DNA of 64,000 nucleotides from Anadara kagoshimensis. Its lineage: Eukaryota; Mollusca; Bivalvia; Arcoida; Arcidae. Of this stretch, positions 13,347-24,445 are shown in pieces. Below the pieces are notes generated by a model. It saw only the letters and a list, made by a program, of their open reading frames with translations, was not told the DNA's origin and made no database searches. The position numbers and the translations under genes are program-made. Location: NCBI GenBank assembly GCA_021292105.1, contig CM037870.1, forward strand, positions 23,638,424 to 23,702,423, in the 5' to 3' direction. Each line of letters opens with the position of its first letter. The stretch's first letter is position 1.

Positions 13347-13406
<60 letters not shown>
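13081..13406 (+). mobile_element. tRNA-derived SINE with 20-bp target duplications and CT tail
   Basis: The tRNA-like head has an A box (tagctcagttggtagag) and a B box (ggtcgtgagttc), then a conserved body (gtctcgatataagtgaaata, gggacgttaaacacc) and a (CT)n tail. Flanked by 20-bp direct repeats at 13061-13080 and 13407-13426 with one mismatch, as expected for LINE-driven insertion. It interrupts a MITE-B terminus. Confidence 0.85.

Positions 13407-13410
<4 letters not shown>
13349..13410. repeat. (CT)n microsatellite
   Basis: About 30 CT units with one interruption, forming the SINE tail. Confidence 0.95.
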
Positions 13411-13553
13411 AAAGTTTAACTAACACTGAGATAGCGAATTAGAGTTTATGATATTTGAAAAAATACGGTGATAACGTTTGTTCTAACAATTACGCAGCTA
13501 CATTAGTTTTATCATATATTGCACGTACAATAAGGTACAAAAATCGTCATTTA

Positions 13554-14038
13554 TAGTACAGACCGGTTGAAAGTTTAACTAACAATGAGATAGCGAATTG
13601 GGGTCTTTGATATTCAAAACAGACCATGATAATACTTTAAATTGACTTTTATTGTACGGAGCTTTCGAGAGTTCATGACTGAGCTATCGAAAAGTAGATG
13701 AATTCGACTGTCGAGTGAGCGCGATATCGATAGGTAGTGGCCGAAAAGCTGCCGAGAGTTAATAGAATATGTCGAAAAGCTGGGATATATCAAACGGGAA
13801 GCCGAGATGAATTGTCGATTCGTTACAAATGCAAAGCAATTCCACAGCGAAATTTGGTAAAATATATTTTGGCCCTTTCAGTATCTTTTCAACATTGAAA
13901 ACAATTTTGGTTTCATGTTTTTGGTCCAAGCACTACTGGTGAGGAATTTTTTTTCAGAAACGGCCGTCTAGTGCTGTAAAATTAAAACTGGTACAATATG
14001 TAATTAGTTAGCGTTAAACTTTCGACAGGTCTGTACTG
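13554..14038. mobile_element. MITE family B, larger copy
   Basis: About 485 bp with ends tagtacagaccggttgaaag and, on the opposite strand, cagtacagacctgtcgaaag; TA flanks. A diverged direct repeat of its neighbourhood (acggtgataac...attacgcag) occurs at 12970 and 13465. Confidence 0.65.
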
Positions 14039-14931
14039 TATCTATATATGTATAACTTTTAGTTGCGTCAGTACATTTTTATTTCCCTGTTTATTTCACA
14101 TTTGTAATGGGATTTTTGCAGTAGAAGTGAGCCGACGTTTACAATACGTACATAACTGATAAAAATAAACAAACTGTTTTTCTGTATTTATAATGTAATT
14201 TTACTGTATAGACAAACAACATTAACCTGTCAACTTGACCTTTCATATTCTGTATTTATTATGAACCAGTACATTTATGTAAAGGGGAAATACATGTTTA
14301 TTTCGTCAAATCATAAAAAACACGCATTTTTATGTATTAAAATGCTCATCCTAACATTACGCATGTATTCGGTTGGTCATTGTATATGAATATTTTTTTT
14401 AATTAAGGTCAAGTGGCCAGGTCAATGTTGTTTGCCTGAAAATCTTTTGAAATGAATATAATTTTCGACTTGAGACCGTTTGTTTAGGCTAAGAAATGAT
14501 AACGTATTCTTACCCTTAAGACTCAAAGGTCCTTGAATTGTTCTATTTTTGTCTACTAAAGCTTATATATCCTGATAAACAGTTAAAAAAGGCAGTTCGA
14601 CATTGTAAACAATAAACAATTAAAAGTGACAAATTGGCTTTTACATTAGAAAAAAGAACCTTGCAATTGCAAAAAAACACGAAAGAAGCTCGCTTTTGGT
14701 TTGTAAGGGAAAGTGGAGTTTCCGGAAAAAATCCGAATAACTTTGGCAAAGAAAGTGACAATGTTTTTTATATTAGGATCCGTCTACTCTAAGTGTGGTT
14801 CGAATCCAATTGACAAAAGACACTGTGAAGCAAGTGCGCTTTAGACCATTCTGTTCCCGTACTCATTAAATAAACTTAATTACATGAACGTTATGTCTAT
14901 TGAAAATATATACTTTTTTCAAAATACGCAC

Positions 14932-15102
14932 CTTCACATTCAGCTAGATTACATGATTGTTCTTCCTGTCTTGGACCAGTACATTTGCGTCCTCCATTTT
15001 GTGGTCTAGGATTGTCACATGTTCGACGTCGGCGCATTACACCGGGTCCACAAGTCTTAGAACATGGTCCCCACTCGGTCCACGTAGAGAATCCGCCATC
15101 AA
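14932..15102 (-). CDS. e42: TSP1 exon (second of a pair)
   Basis: A 171-nt phase 1-1 exon: DGGFSTWTEWGPCSKTCGPG, RRRRTCDNPRPQNGGRKC, ending CNLAECE. Six cysteines, WTEW, CSKTCGPG. A four-arginine run replaces the usual alternating basic stretch. Acceptor ttatcag, donor gtgcgt. Confidence 0.93.
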
Positions 15103-17671
15103 CTGATAAATAGAGTGAAAACGTATAATACACATAAAGAAACCATAAGAGATAGTTAGAAGTGGGCTTTCTTCTTGCGAAGTGTCTAAATTGAGTGTTC
15201 CTAGCATCGCCAAAGGATTTTCTAACTTTTATCCAGAAGACAGCTCATAGATTGTAGAGGGAACCGGAGTGTCCGGTGAAAATTGTGTAGTAATAATGGT
15301 TTTAAGTCATGTCGGTATCTGAATTTACTGTGGTTTTCATTTTTAGTGCTTGTACTGAAATGCACATCTATACATTCGCTTTACATGGAACACTGTTCAT
15401 AATTGTTTTAATTGGTAGCCGGGTCTAAGCTGTGTCATGGTTACGGAAACAACGTAAGCTCATGGCAGTATTCAAGTCTCAGAAATGGCATTCATGAATT
15501 CTTTATGTGTTGACTAAGGGTAGGCCGACCTGTCGTCAAACCCGCAACTTTTAGAACACTACGCAGTCACTAAAAGAACCAACAGCAGTGATAAATTGGG
15601 GAACCGAGATTGCAGTTAGAGTCCAACTGTTTGGCAGAAAACGTAAAGATAAGTTATTAGTTACACGTCTTGCTATGTAAAGTTAAATTGAATAATTATG
15701 TTATACGACTAAGTTAGGATTATTTTACTTATATCGGAACGATTAATTCTGAAGTAGTCGAGGAAACCGGAGCTGTCCGAGTGGAACTTGAAAACTTGAA
15801 CCTATTTAATAAGACCGATAATCGCAATTTTATCCAATTTAGCACTAGGCATAATAATGTCTTTACGATCACCGATTTTTTTTTCTTACATAAAATTATT
15901 GATAAGAAAAAATTTATTACATTCCAGTAAACTAACATGACCTGTCAACTTCTCGTCAAGTCTAATTTTGATTTGGTTTTGGTTGTTTATTGTGACGTCA
16001 AAGTCAGAGCTAATAGCTCTGAGGAGAAAAATAGCACTGTTACATTAACTGGAAAAAAGCAATTAAGAAATGAAAACCAGCATTTTGCAATATAGATTAA
16101 TTGGCCTTTTGCAAATTCTAAGCAGAGATTTTGACTCAACGATTAATATTAACTATCAATATGTTACGTTTTATGGTCAGGTGAGCTAGCAAAAAGCTTG
16201 TTACATTGCCTTCATTTTGTTGTCAATCATACACATATTTTGTAATGTTTGTATCCAGTCAAAAGACGAATACGCAATATTTTATTGAAATCGAAACCGC
16301 AACAATCGCTTAAAAGTTTAATATTAGTTAGTAAAGCAAAACAAAAAGGTGTTTTATCCCCAGAAAGCTAGACTAGATCAATATTGATGATTAAAATTGC
16401 ACCCAAAGAACATTTTCAAAACAAAACAACAAAACTTTGGCACTAAAACCGTTAAAAGAACTGTCTGTTTGTAGTCGGTGCACATATTCGTAAAATTACA
16501 TAATCTATTGTGTATATAGGAAAACAACATTGACCAGTCCGTTTGACCTTTCATTAGGAATATTCATATACGATGATCTACCCGGTATATGGGTGGTGTT
16601 AGGATTCACGCTTCATACATAAACAATGCATGTTTTCCCTATGGTGTAGACAAACTTATTACTTTATTACTTGCGTTCCCTTTAAAACAATGTACTGGTC
16701 CGTAATATTAAAATCAAAGCTAAAACTGACAGGTCAAGGTTGTTTGCCTACACATTTTGTAATTAATGTTTTATAACATAAGAGTATTTTTGTCATGTGC
16801 AACCTTCCGTTTATATACAACCAGTTAATCATGCTGGCATTTAGATATTGGTGCAGACAATGTACTAATACGCAAAGCTTGTGGATACTTGTGTAAGACG
16901 TTACACAAAGATTTGTGAACAGTTCTTGACACACAATCATTTGCCTTGACCTATTATTTTGGACAAAACAACAGATAAACACCCCGCCATCTTGTTTTAC
17001 AATCATTCCTCAACTCAAGTTGTCATTACTTTACGTCTGGCAATTGTGACGATCATTTATCATACTACAAATAAGAAGATGGATCTTCAAAATGACACCA
17101 TAAATTTTAGAATATCTTGAAAACATAAAGAATTCAAAAAGATTTCTTATTTTCAAGATTCAAGTTTAAAAAAATCTAAGTTAGGGAATAATTGTAAAAC
17201 TTTGGTCCTGCCCAGTTAAAGACTACAAAAACAAGCTATTGAAATAAGGAGGTAGTATTGAACCGAAGTTCACAGGGAGATTTCACTGGCAAATGAATTA
17301 TATTTATTGTAGTTGAGATTGTACATAGCATTGTAGTAGGGTACTTTCACAAAATACTATATTATTGCTATGTCGTTAAAATGGACGTCAATGTTTGTTA
17401 GTATATCTACTACACATTACCGGTATATATTTCAATTAGAATGTATACTATGAATTAGTTTATACCTAGAGTTAACCTAGAGAATGTTTCAGAGGATAAG
17501 TTATATCAAAACACATCGAGCATGTTTTAATCACTGTCAAAATGACTAAAGTAAATGATTTATTAAGAATTTGTTCCGGCATGATGCAAGTCTATGATAA
17601 TTAAAAACTACCAGTTTTAATGGTTTTCTAGGAGCTAGAGTCTCTGTCATGCAGAACCATGAGGTACTCAC
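15103..17671 (-). other. Intron e41-e42
   Basis: 2.6 kb, AT-rich; no exon or recognised repeat seen. Confidence 0.65.
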
Positions 17672-17842
17672 TTGGGCAGAGATCTGACAGACATTCTATT
17701 GTTTCTTGGTAGTCGCCCTGGCAGTTCCTACCACCGTTTTGTGGGACAGGGTTATCACATTGTCGTGTGCGACTTTGAAATCCTGTCCCACAAGTTACAG
17801 AGCAAGGACCATATGGTGACCATTCACCAAAACCACCGTCAA
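17672..17842 (-). CDS. e41: TSP1 exon (first of a pair), altered Trp motif
   Basis: A 171-nt phase 1-1 exon with no in-frame start codon, found from domain and borders. DGGFGEWSPYGPCSVTCGTG, QSRTRQCDNPVPQNGGRNC, ending CLSDLCP. Six cysteines are present. The second Trp of WxxW is Tyr (WSPY), so C-mannosylation at the first Trp may be lost. Acceptor ttgcag, donor gtgagt. Confidence 0.92.
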
Positions 17843-18605
17843 CTGCAAATAAAATATTGCGGGTAGACTGTTGAATCGATTATGTTTGAAGTGAAAAATA
17901 ATATTTTGTAGGCTTGTAAATTCGTAATTTCTTGTTACCTATTTAGGTCAGTTTGTACAATATAGTACATCGTTGATATCATCATTCGATGGTCAAGGTA
18001 TCCATAAACGCGAAGACATTGGACATCAGGGATATTGAAAATGCTCTCGCTATATCTTACTAACAGATGTTTCTTATGTGGCCAAAATTAATGGTCAGTG
18101 AGCGGATATACATCGGCTTTTTACAAGCTGTGTGATCTTAACGTTATATTTATTGTAATATTTTTAAAAACTCTAATAAATATATTTTTTTAAACGTGAA
18201 TACATTGTATTTTATAAGCTATATCTATGATTTTTATGTGCAAGCAATATACTTCTACAAGACATTAACATATCAAGGCTATAAAAAACGAATATAAAAG
18301 ATTAAGCTTGTGTTTGTATTATACAATATAATGTATATACACCTGAGATACCGATAATTATTCGCTATTTGTGAATGCATTTATTTCATAAAATTTACTA
18401 GTAAATAAATTTAATAAAAAAAGAATACTACAAAATACTGTTATAAAAACCGAACTATTAACACAATTCTTGTACTATATATGTGTGTAGGTGCTACAAT
18501 GTATAACCCTGAACTCGCTAAATTACTTCTGATTAGGAAGTTTTATTCCAAAAGGGTCGTCTAGTGTTGCTAAATGAAAAAAAATGTTTAGTAATGATTA
18601 CTTAC
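17843..18605 (-). other. Intron e40-e41
   Basis: 763 bp, AT-rich; the start of the tandem duplication lies at its 3' coordinate end. Confidence 0.65.
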
Positions 18606-18623
18606 TTGGAGGTGGTCCAGTTC
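18606..18623 (-). CDS. e40: GTGPPP linker micro-exon (copy 2)
   Basis: An 18-nt phase 1-1 micro-exon identical to e38, next to TSP1 e41. Acceptor tttcag, donor gtaagt. Confidence 0.75.
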
Positions 18624-19141
18624 CTGAAAGAGAAAAATTAGTATAAAGATTATCATTGTGGTCTTTTTTTAAATTGCGAATACAATGTATATCGTTATTA
18701 TCAACTTTATAAGAGAGCGTGATTTCAGTATCAACTTTAAAATACAAATAAAAAGAAAATTAGCTTATCACCATGCATCGGCATTTTCTAACGGTATGTA
18801 AAGCCTAAAATTCACAAAACTAAAGCTAAAAATAAATAAATTATACATCATAAAACTGGAAATGTATCCAATTGTTACCATAACTAATGACAAGGAACAA
18901 AATAAGAGTATCTGAACAAAGAACATTAAAAAGAAGTTGAACAAAACAAACATATTACAAACAAAACATACAAGCATACTACATGTATTACATTTCACAA
19001 ATAATTTATAAGAAAATCAAAGTATGGACCAATTCACACAAAGGTTGATTGGTTGGTTGAATATTGTCTATGTTGCATCACCAAAAACATTGCAACCAAA
19101 AGAATATCTAAGAACAAAACAGACTAAAGCAGGCGTATTAC

Positions 19142-19177
19142 CTTCGGGGGCTTCTGTTTTGGGACCTCCTTTGACAC
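19142..19177 (-). CDS. e39: GVKGGPKTEAPE linker exon (copy 2)
   Basis: A 36-nt phase 1-1 exon identical to e37. Acceptor tattag, donor gtaata. Both copies stay in frame if both are spliced in. Confidence 0.78.
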
Positions 19178-19304
19178 CTAATAACACAATGACATACAGG
19201 TAAACAATACAAGATACAAGAGTAAACAACGTACATGTTACAAAAAACAAAGACTTATACAACAAAAACATAAACTACAAATGATAATAAAAACGAATAT
19301 ATAC

Positions 19305-19322
19305 CTTCAATACCAATAAATT
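19305..19322 (-). CDS. Candidate 18-nt micro-exon (proximal copy)
   Basis: Tandem-duplication copy of the candidate at 20417: attgcag, 18 nt (EFIGIE), gtatat. Same reservations apply. Confidence 0.3.
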
Positions 19323-19527
19323 CTGCAATTATTTATAACTTTAGTAACACCCACTGTCTTTGAACAATAACTCAACTCGAAAAAATATGCATCTTTAATT
19401 TTTCTTTTTTTTCTTTTTTTATTCTTTTTTATTTTGAAAACGATTTTTTCGACTAAGAGTTATATGCGTATTTTAAAATTTATTTTGTTAGTTTTTATAA
19501 GCAAAGGCTTATAAAGACCCTTAAAAG

Positions 19528-19648
19528 GTTTATGGACGTCATCACAATATTATTAATAAGTATGATGCGTCTTGATAAAAAATTTCCCTGGATATATTTC
19601 ACGTCCCATAGTTCAATATTCCATTTATTTTCTATACCTAGTTAAGTT
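19528..19648 (+). repeat. Dispersed repeat family A, copy 4 (5' part)
   Basis: Contains gacgtcatcacaatatta, aataagtatgat and cacgtcccatagttc. Cut off by the tandem-duplication junction. Confidence 0.65.
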
Positions 19649-19719
19649 AGGAAGTTTTATTCCAAAAGGGTCGTCTAGTGTTGCTAAATGAAAAAAAATG
19701 TTTAGTAATGATTACTTAC

Positions 19720-19737
19720 TTGGAGGTGGTCCAGTTC
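19720..19737 (-). CDS. e38: GTGPPP linker micro-exon (copy 1)
   Basis: An 18-nt phase 1-1 micro-exon, peptide GTGPPP, acceptor tttcag, donor gtaagt. Identical to e40. Its split base A joined to e39 would give Ser instead of the Ile produced with a TSP1 exon. Confidence 0.72.
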
Positions 19738-20253
19738 CTGAAAGAGAAAAATTAGTATAAAGATTATCATTGTGGTCTTTTTTTAAATTGCGAATACAAT
19801 GTATATCGTTATTATCAACTTTATAAGAGAGCGTGATTTCAGTATCAACTTTAAAATACAAAAAAAAGAAAATTAGCTTATCACCATGCATCGGCATTTT
19901 CTAACGGTATGTAAAGCCTAAAATTCACAAAACTAAAGCTAAAAATAAATAAATTATACATCATAAAACTGGAAATGTATCCAATTGTTACCATAACTAA
20001 TGACAAGGAACAAAATAAGAGTATCTGAAAAAGAACATTAAAAAGAAGTTGAACAAAACAAACATATTACAAACAAAACATACAAGCATACTACATGTAT
20101 TACATTTCACAAATAATTTATAAGAAAATCAAAGTATGGACCAATTCACACAAAGGTTGATTGGTTGGTTGAATATTGTCTATGTTGCATCACCAAAAAC
20201 ATTGCAACCAAAAGAATATCTAAGAACAAAACAGACTAAAGCAGGCGTATTAC

Positions 20254-20289
20254 CTTCGGGGGCTTCTGTTTTGGGACCTCCTTTGACAC
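20254..20289 (-). CDS. e37: GVKGGPKTEAPE linker exon (copy 1)
   Basis: A 36-nt phase 1-1 exon, peptide GVKGGPKTEAPE, acceptor tattag, donor gtaata. Exact sequence copy of e39 in the 1.1-kb tandem duplication. Confidence 0.78.
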
Positions 20290-20416
20290 CTAATAACACA
20301 ATGACATACAGGTAAACAATACAAGATACAAGAGTAAACAACGTACATGTTACAAAAAACAAAGACTTATACAACAAAAACATAAACTACAAATGATAAT
20401 AAAAACGAATATATAC

Positions 20417-20434
20417 CTTCAATACCAATAAATT
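20417..20434 (-). CDS. Candidate 18-nt micro-exon (distal copy)
   Basis: The minus strand shows attgcag, 18 nt, then gtatat, fitting phase 1-1 and coding EFIGIE between e36 and e37. It is repeated at 19305 by the tandem duplication. In the related intron near 24740 the acceptor stays but the donor is lost. It is not proline-rich like proven linkers. Confidence 0.33.
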
Positions 20435-20637
20435 CTGCAATTATTTATAACTTTAGTAACACCCACTGTCTTTGAACAATAACTCAACTCGAAAAAATAT
20501 GCATCTTTAATTTTTTTTTTTTCTTTTTTTATTCTTTTTTATTTTGAAAACGATTTTTTCGACTAAGAGTTATATGCGTATTTTAAAATTTATTTTGTTA
20601 GTTTTTATAAGCAAAGGCTTATAAAGACCCTTAAAAG

Positions 20638-20905
20638 GTTTATGGACGTCATCACAATATTATTAATAAGTATGATGCGTCTTGATAAAAAATTTCCCTG
20701 GATATATTTCACGTCCCATAGTTCAATATTCCATTTATTTTCTATACCTAGTTAAACCTGAGTGCTTAACCTTCCAGATCACTCAGCCTCATTTGCTTGG
20801 TGGAAGTTCGTGTCGTCAACTTAATTTGCCAGTTTCAAAGTTTTTAATTTGTTTGAGATTATTATTTGGACATGGATTGGCATGTTTGCTTTTGATTAAA
20901 TAAGT
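20638..20905 (+). repeat. Dispersed repeat family A, copy 5
   Basis: Same 5' part as copy 4, followed by the 3' part (ttaaccttccagatcactca to catggattggcatgtttgct). Lies about 80 bp from e36. Confidence 0.7.
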
Positions 20906-20986
20906 GTATCGACTGTTTAAAATGTTTTACTGATTGATGATACGTTCATTTGAATATTAGAATTGGAAACAAATATAAAGACATAC

Positions 20987-21553
20987 CTGGACAAATGGCT
21001 GAGAATATCTGTTCGTCTAATCCTGTCAATTCATCAAAACCAGTCACTGTAAACGCGTTCTCTGATGCTGGAGCAGTTGCCATGGCAAATATTTCTCTTG
21101 TATCTGTCAGACCAATACCAATGACGTAGACGTGTATATTTTTTCCTTTGGCTGCATCAGCTTCGGGAATAGTCCTTCTAGAGTTGATATTAGATACACC
21201 GTCAGTAATTACTATGGCTATATTTGGGGCGTCATCACGATCGCCATTTCTGGCTGTGAACATATCATCGTGCATTTTAAGTAGTCCATCAGCGGTATTA
21301 GTACTACCATATCTGTATGGAATTTTATCAATGGCGTCAAATACTTCTTGTTGTGTTGTGTAGTCGTTCATTTGGAATTCCACATGGACCCCAGTACTGT
21401 AAGACACAACACCCACACGGATACTTCCGGAATCAATATCAGCATTTGTCAAGAAATCCTTCAGGAAATTCAACATTTTGTTGTAGTTGTCTTGCCCTAC
21501 GCTGGTGGATGAATCCAGAATGAATACCAGATCAACCTTTGCAAGCCCACATT
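20987..21553 (-). CDS. e36: VWA-A exon
   Basis: A 567-nt phase 1-1 exon, ECGLAKVDLVFILDSSTS to ICPG. MIDAS intact, edge cysteines kept. ATAPASENAFTVTGFDELTG separates it from copies with ATEPASENAFTVQGF. Acceptor tattag, donor gtatgt. Confidence 0.94.
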
Positions 21554-22689
21554 CTAATAAAACAACAAAGTATTCTATGATGAAAATATGAAATGATTTA
21601 ATTTTATGGAGTTTTATATAAAAAAAGTCAAAACGCTACTTTTACTGACATAAAATAAATTCGAAAACAAATTGTGTCAAAACAGGTCAATACGCTACAC
21701 TAACATTGTAAAAAAGATATAAAACAAAAACAACAAAAGAAATAAGCATTTACAATGATAAACTTTCACAGTTTTAATACAACACATTTTTGCTAACAAG
21801 AAAACATTTGTTTTGCAAATGTTTGTAAATATAAAATTTTTGATATTGAATCTTGGAAAATTTGAGAAGCTGACAGCATGATCAATTAAGAAGGGAGTGT
21901 TAGTCAAGACTGGTTGATTAGTTTCACGTTCCAGTTAAGAATATTTACTTATACCGAGATTTCACCTGCCATAACCATTGTAGTGCTTTCAGGGCAATAC
22001 GCATGGGACGTTCTTTTAAGTGCCATGACTTTCGCAACACTGGATTGTAAGGCTTCTTTCAAAAAATTATGTTACTTATAAATACAGAGCGCTTGGCAGA
22101 AAAAGTTACTGCCTATCTTCAAGTCTTTTCAAAATACCCGGACTCTCATATATTAAATCAACTAAATTTCGTACCGGAACAGGCATCAAGTGAGATAAAG
22201 ATTCATAAAAACATTCAAGTCTATCTACATCTGAGTTACTGATTCAGTAAAAGCTCAATCTATCTACGGCAAAACGGGATTGTAAGACATTGGTTAAACT
22301 GTATGTTACATAGACATATTATGGGTTCCTAAAGGATTAAAATAGCAAAATTAAAGATACTTGTTTAAAACATCCACACACATGCAATAACTATTGTCAT
22401 TGTTAAACGTTCGCAAGGACTTTCTTAAGGCGATTTTTGGGTGTCTAAAAAGCGGTAAGGGTGTACTATAAAGCCAAATTTGGGGAGTCTAATAACAATG
22501 TCGAAATTATAAAAATTAAAATTAAACGCCATAACAAAAGAACATATACAAGGTAGGTAAAAACATAATAACAGAGACAAATATATAAAAAACAAATTAG
22601 AATACAAATCAAAAAGAAGCTTGTCGACAATATAACTTTAACGTAGCACAAACATTACAGGACATAACAACAAACTGAAACACACATAC
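21554..22689 (-). other. Intron e35-e36
   Basis: 1.1 kb, AT-rich, homologous along most of its length to the intron 26511-27676; no exon seen. Confidence 0.75.
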
Positions 22690-22719
22690 CTGAAACAGGT
22701 GGCGGCAATGTGACTGGAA
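22690..22719 (-). CDS. e35: VPVTLPPPVS linker exon
   Basis: A 30-nt phase 1-1 micro-exon, peptide VPVTLPPPVS, acceptor aaaacag, donor gtatgt. Sequence identical to e31. Confidence 0.83.
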
Positions 22720-23485
22720 CTGTTTTCAGAACAGACAATAAATTCAATATACCGGTATACATATCATGACATAAATATAATTTTTGCACGTACAATCTGT
22801 GTTAGCAATATTTTATAACAACACAAATGCATTAAATTAAACAACAATGGCAACAAAAAAGGAGACCAACAAATAAATTCAGTGAATATAGGACCATTCG
22901 TTAGGAGGTACTCTTTTTGATTTGCACTTATGTACAAAGGACCATAACTCCCAGGAAAATGAGCAAACCTACTCAGGTTAATAATAGGTGCATCTGCTAT
23001 CATTGCTGATGCTTTTCAGCAAGTTTCTTAAAATAGTACATCACAGTTTACTCTGGACCGAAGGACATACCGAAGCTAGAATTGATTTTCCCTCCATCTG
23101 CGAAAAACTCAGTATTGAATGTAGTAAAGAAACTATAGTGTTTACCGTTGCTCCAAGGTTATTATTAAAACGAAAAGCAAATCTAAAAATTCTTGAATCT
23201 TTTTTGGTTCATCAATTTTGTTGAAAAATATTGTTTATCTATAACCCGCACATAGTTATCCAAATGCCAGTCTATTAAGCTGGAATAGTCACCTCTATGT
23301 ATGCATAATTCTACATGTTAACCGTAAACTCAAAATTTGGAGCTTACACAAACACTGGGGATATGACAATATATCATTTAAACTTTATACCTTATTCTTC
23401 TACGCGACAAATAAACTTATTCCATATTTATTATTTATTTACATTTGTTTGATGTTTTTGTGTTTCTGTGGTATTCAAACCTTAC
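22720..23485 (-). other. Intron e34-e35 (empty site)
   Basis: Paralogous to 27707-33676 but without the inverted-repeat element; the empty site is at about 23157-23159 (ccaaggTTAttattaaaac). Confidence 0.8.
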
Positions 23486-23656
23486 CTTGGCATGGTTCTA
23501 ATTGGCACCTCATAGTCTCCGTTCTGTTACCTTCACAATCTCGCCCGCCATTTTGAGGTGCAGGAGAATTGCAAAGTCGTCGTCTGCTTTTCGTTCCCTC
23601 TCCACATGTTGCTGAACACGGTTCCCAGTCAGACCAGGTAGAGAAACCGCCATCAA
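23486..23656 (-). CDS. e34: TSP1 exon
   Basis: A 171-nt phase 1-1 exon: [39 protein letters not shown], ending CQLEPCQ. Six cysteines. Acceptor tgtttag, donor gtaagg. The only TSP1 in its block; it matches the second-of-pair class by sequence and by split base G. Confidence 0.93.
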
Positions 23657-24427
23657 CTAAACAAAAGAAATATAGTAATAAAGTAACATTCGACCAATCC
23701 AGTTATCAAAATGATTATTGTAAAACAAAAAAATATTGTCGATATATTAATGTATGTACGGTTATTACCAGTTTAACCTACTGCCTATGTGTCATCAGTA
23801 TAGACCAGTTAATAACGGTACTAAGGGTAATAGTAAATTTGATCACGATAAATCCAACAAATCAAGACAATTTTGTTCCACGAGTTACATGACTGATATA
23901 AACAAGGAATTTTTAAAAGACATGCGGAAATAATACGATTACATAAAAATAACCAAACGGCATTTAGTTTTATCGAATAGAAAACTACATCACATTACAG
24001 ATTTCCTCATCATATCCACATAAAAAACAATTTGAAATAAAAACAACATTCAGCTGTTGAATTACGAATCCGTTTTAACGAAAACTATTAGCATTTGCGT
24101 CATCAATGTTTACTGAATGCCGCTATTGGAAACTTTTTTCTTTGAAATGTAATTTATGTCGTTCGTGTTTAAAATTCACTATTAATAATTTGTAAATTAA
24201 TTTTGAATACTTATTCATAAATTGTTTTGTTATAGAGTGTATACACTAAACAACACACTTTTTCTGTATCAAATACATAATACCTTGATTTGAGATTCCC
24301 TCTTTTATATGACCAGTGGCAATACATTCTATTAAACCTGAAGCACTTAAACATTATGGATGATATTGTTTTCGAAACAACCGTCTAGTATTGCCAAACG
24401 AAAATAGGTTTAGTAATAACAACTTAC
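23657..24427 (-). other. Intron e33-e34
   Basis: 771 bp; the part next to e34 matches the intron beside e30. Nothing else seen. Confidence 0.65.
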
Positions 24428-24445
24428 TTGGAGGTGCGTCGGTTC
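24428..24445 (-). CDS. e33: GTDAPP linker micro-exon
   Basis: An 18-nt phase 1-1 micro-exon, peptide GTDAPP, acceptor tttcag, donor gtaagt. Flanks match those of e38 and e40. A counterpart of e37 is missing in this block. Confidence 0.73.

Larger units (their letters stand above)
11000..14931 (-). other. Intron e42-e43 filled with repeats
   Basis: 3.9 kb with two tRNA-derived SINEs, one family A copy, MITE-B copies and a CT microsatellite, each listed separately. No additional exon recognised. Confidence 0.75.
18535..20757. repeat. Near-identical tandem duplication, two ~1.11-kb units
   Basis: Unit 1 about 18535-19648, unit 2 about 19649-20757. The offset is 1114 bp at one end and 1110 at the other, with only small indels and substitutions seen. 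Each unit carries a GTGPPP exon, a GVKGGPKTEAPE exon and a candidate micro-exon. The junction falls inside a family A repeat. Either a recent duplication or an assembly duplication of two haplotypes. Confidence 0.92.

Noticed and set aside
23569..23892. 107-codon plus-strand ORF
   Set aside because: Antisense shadow of TSP1 exon e34 running into intron.
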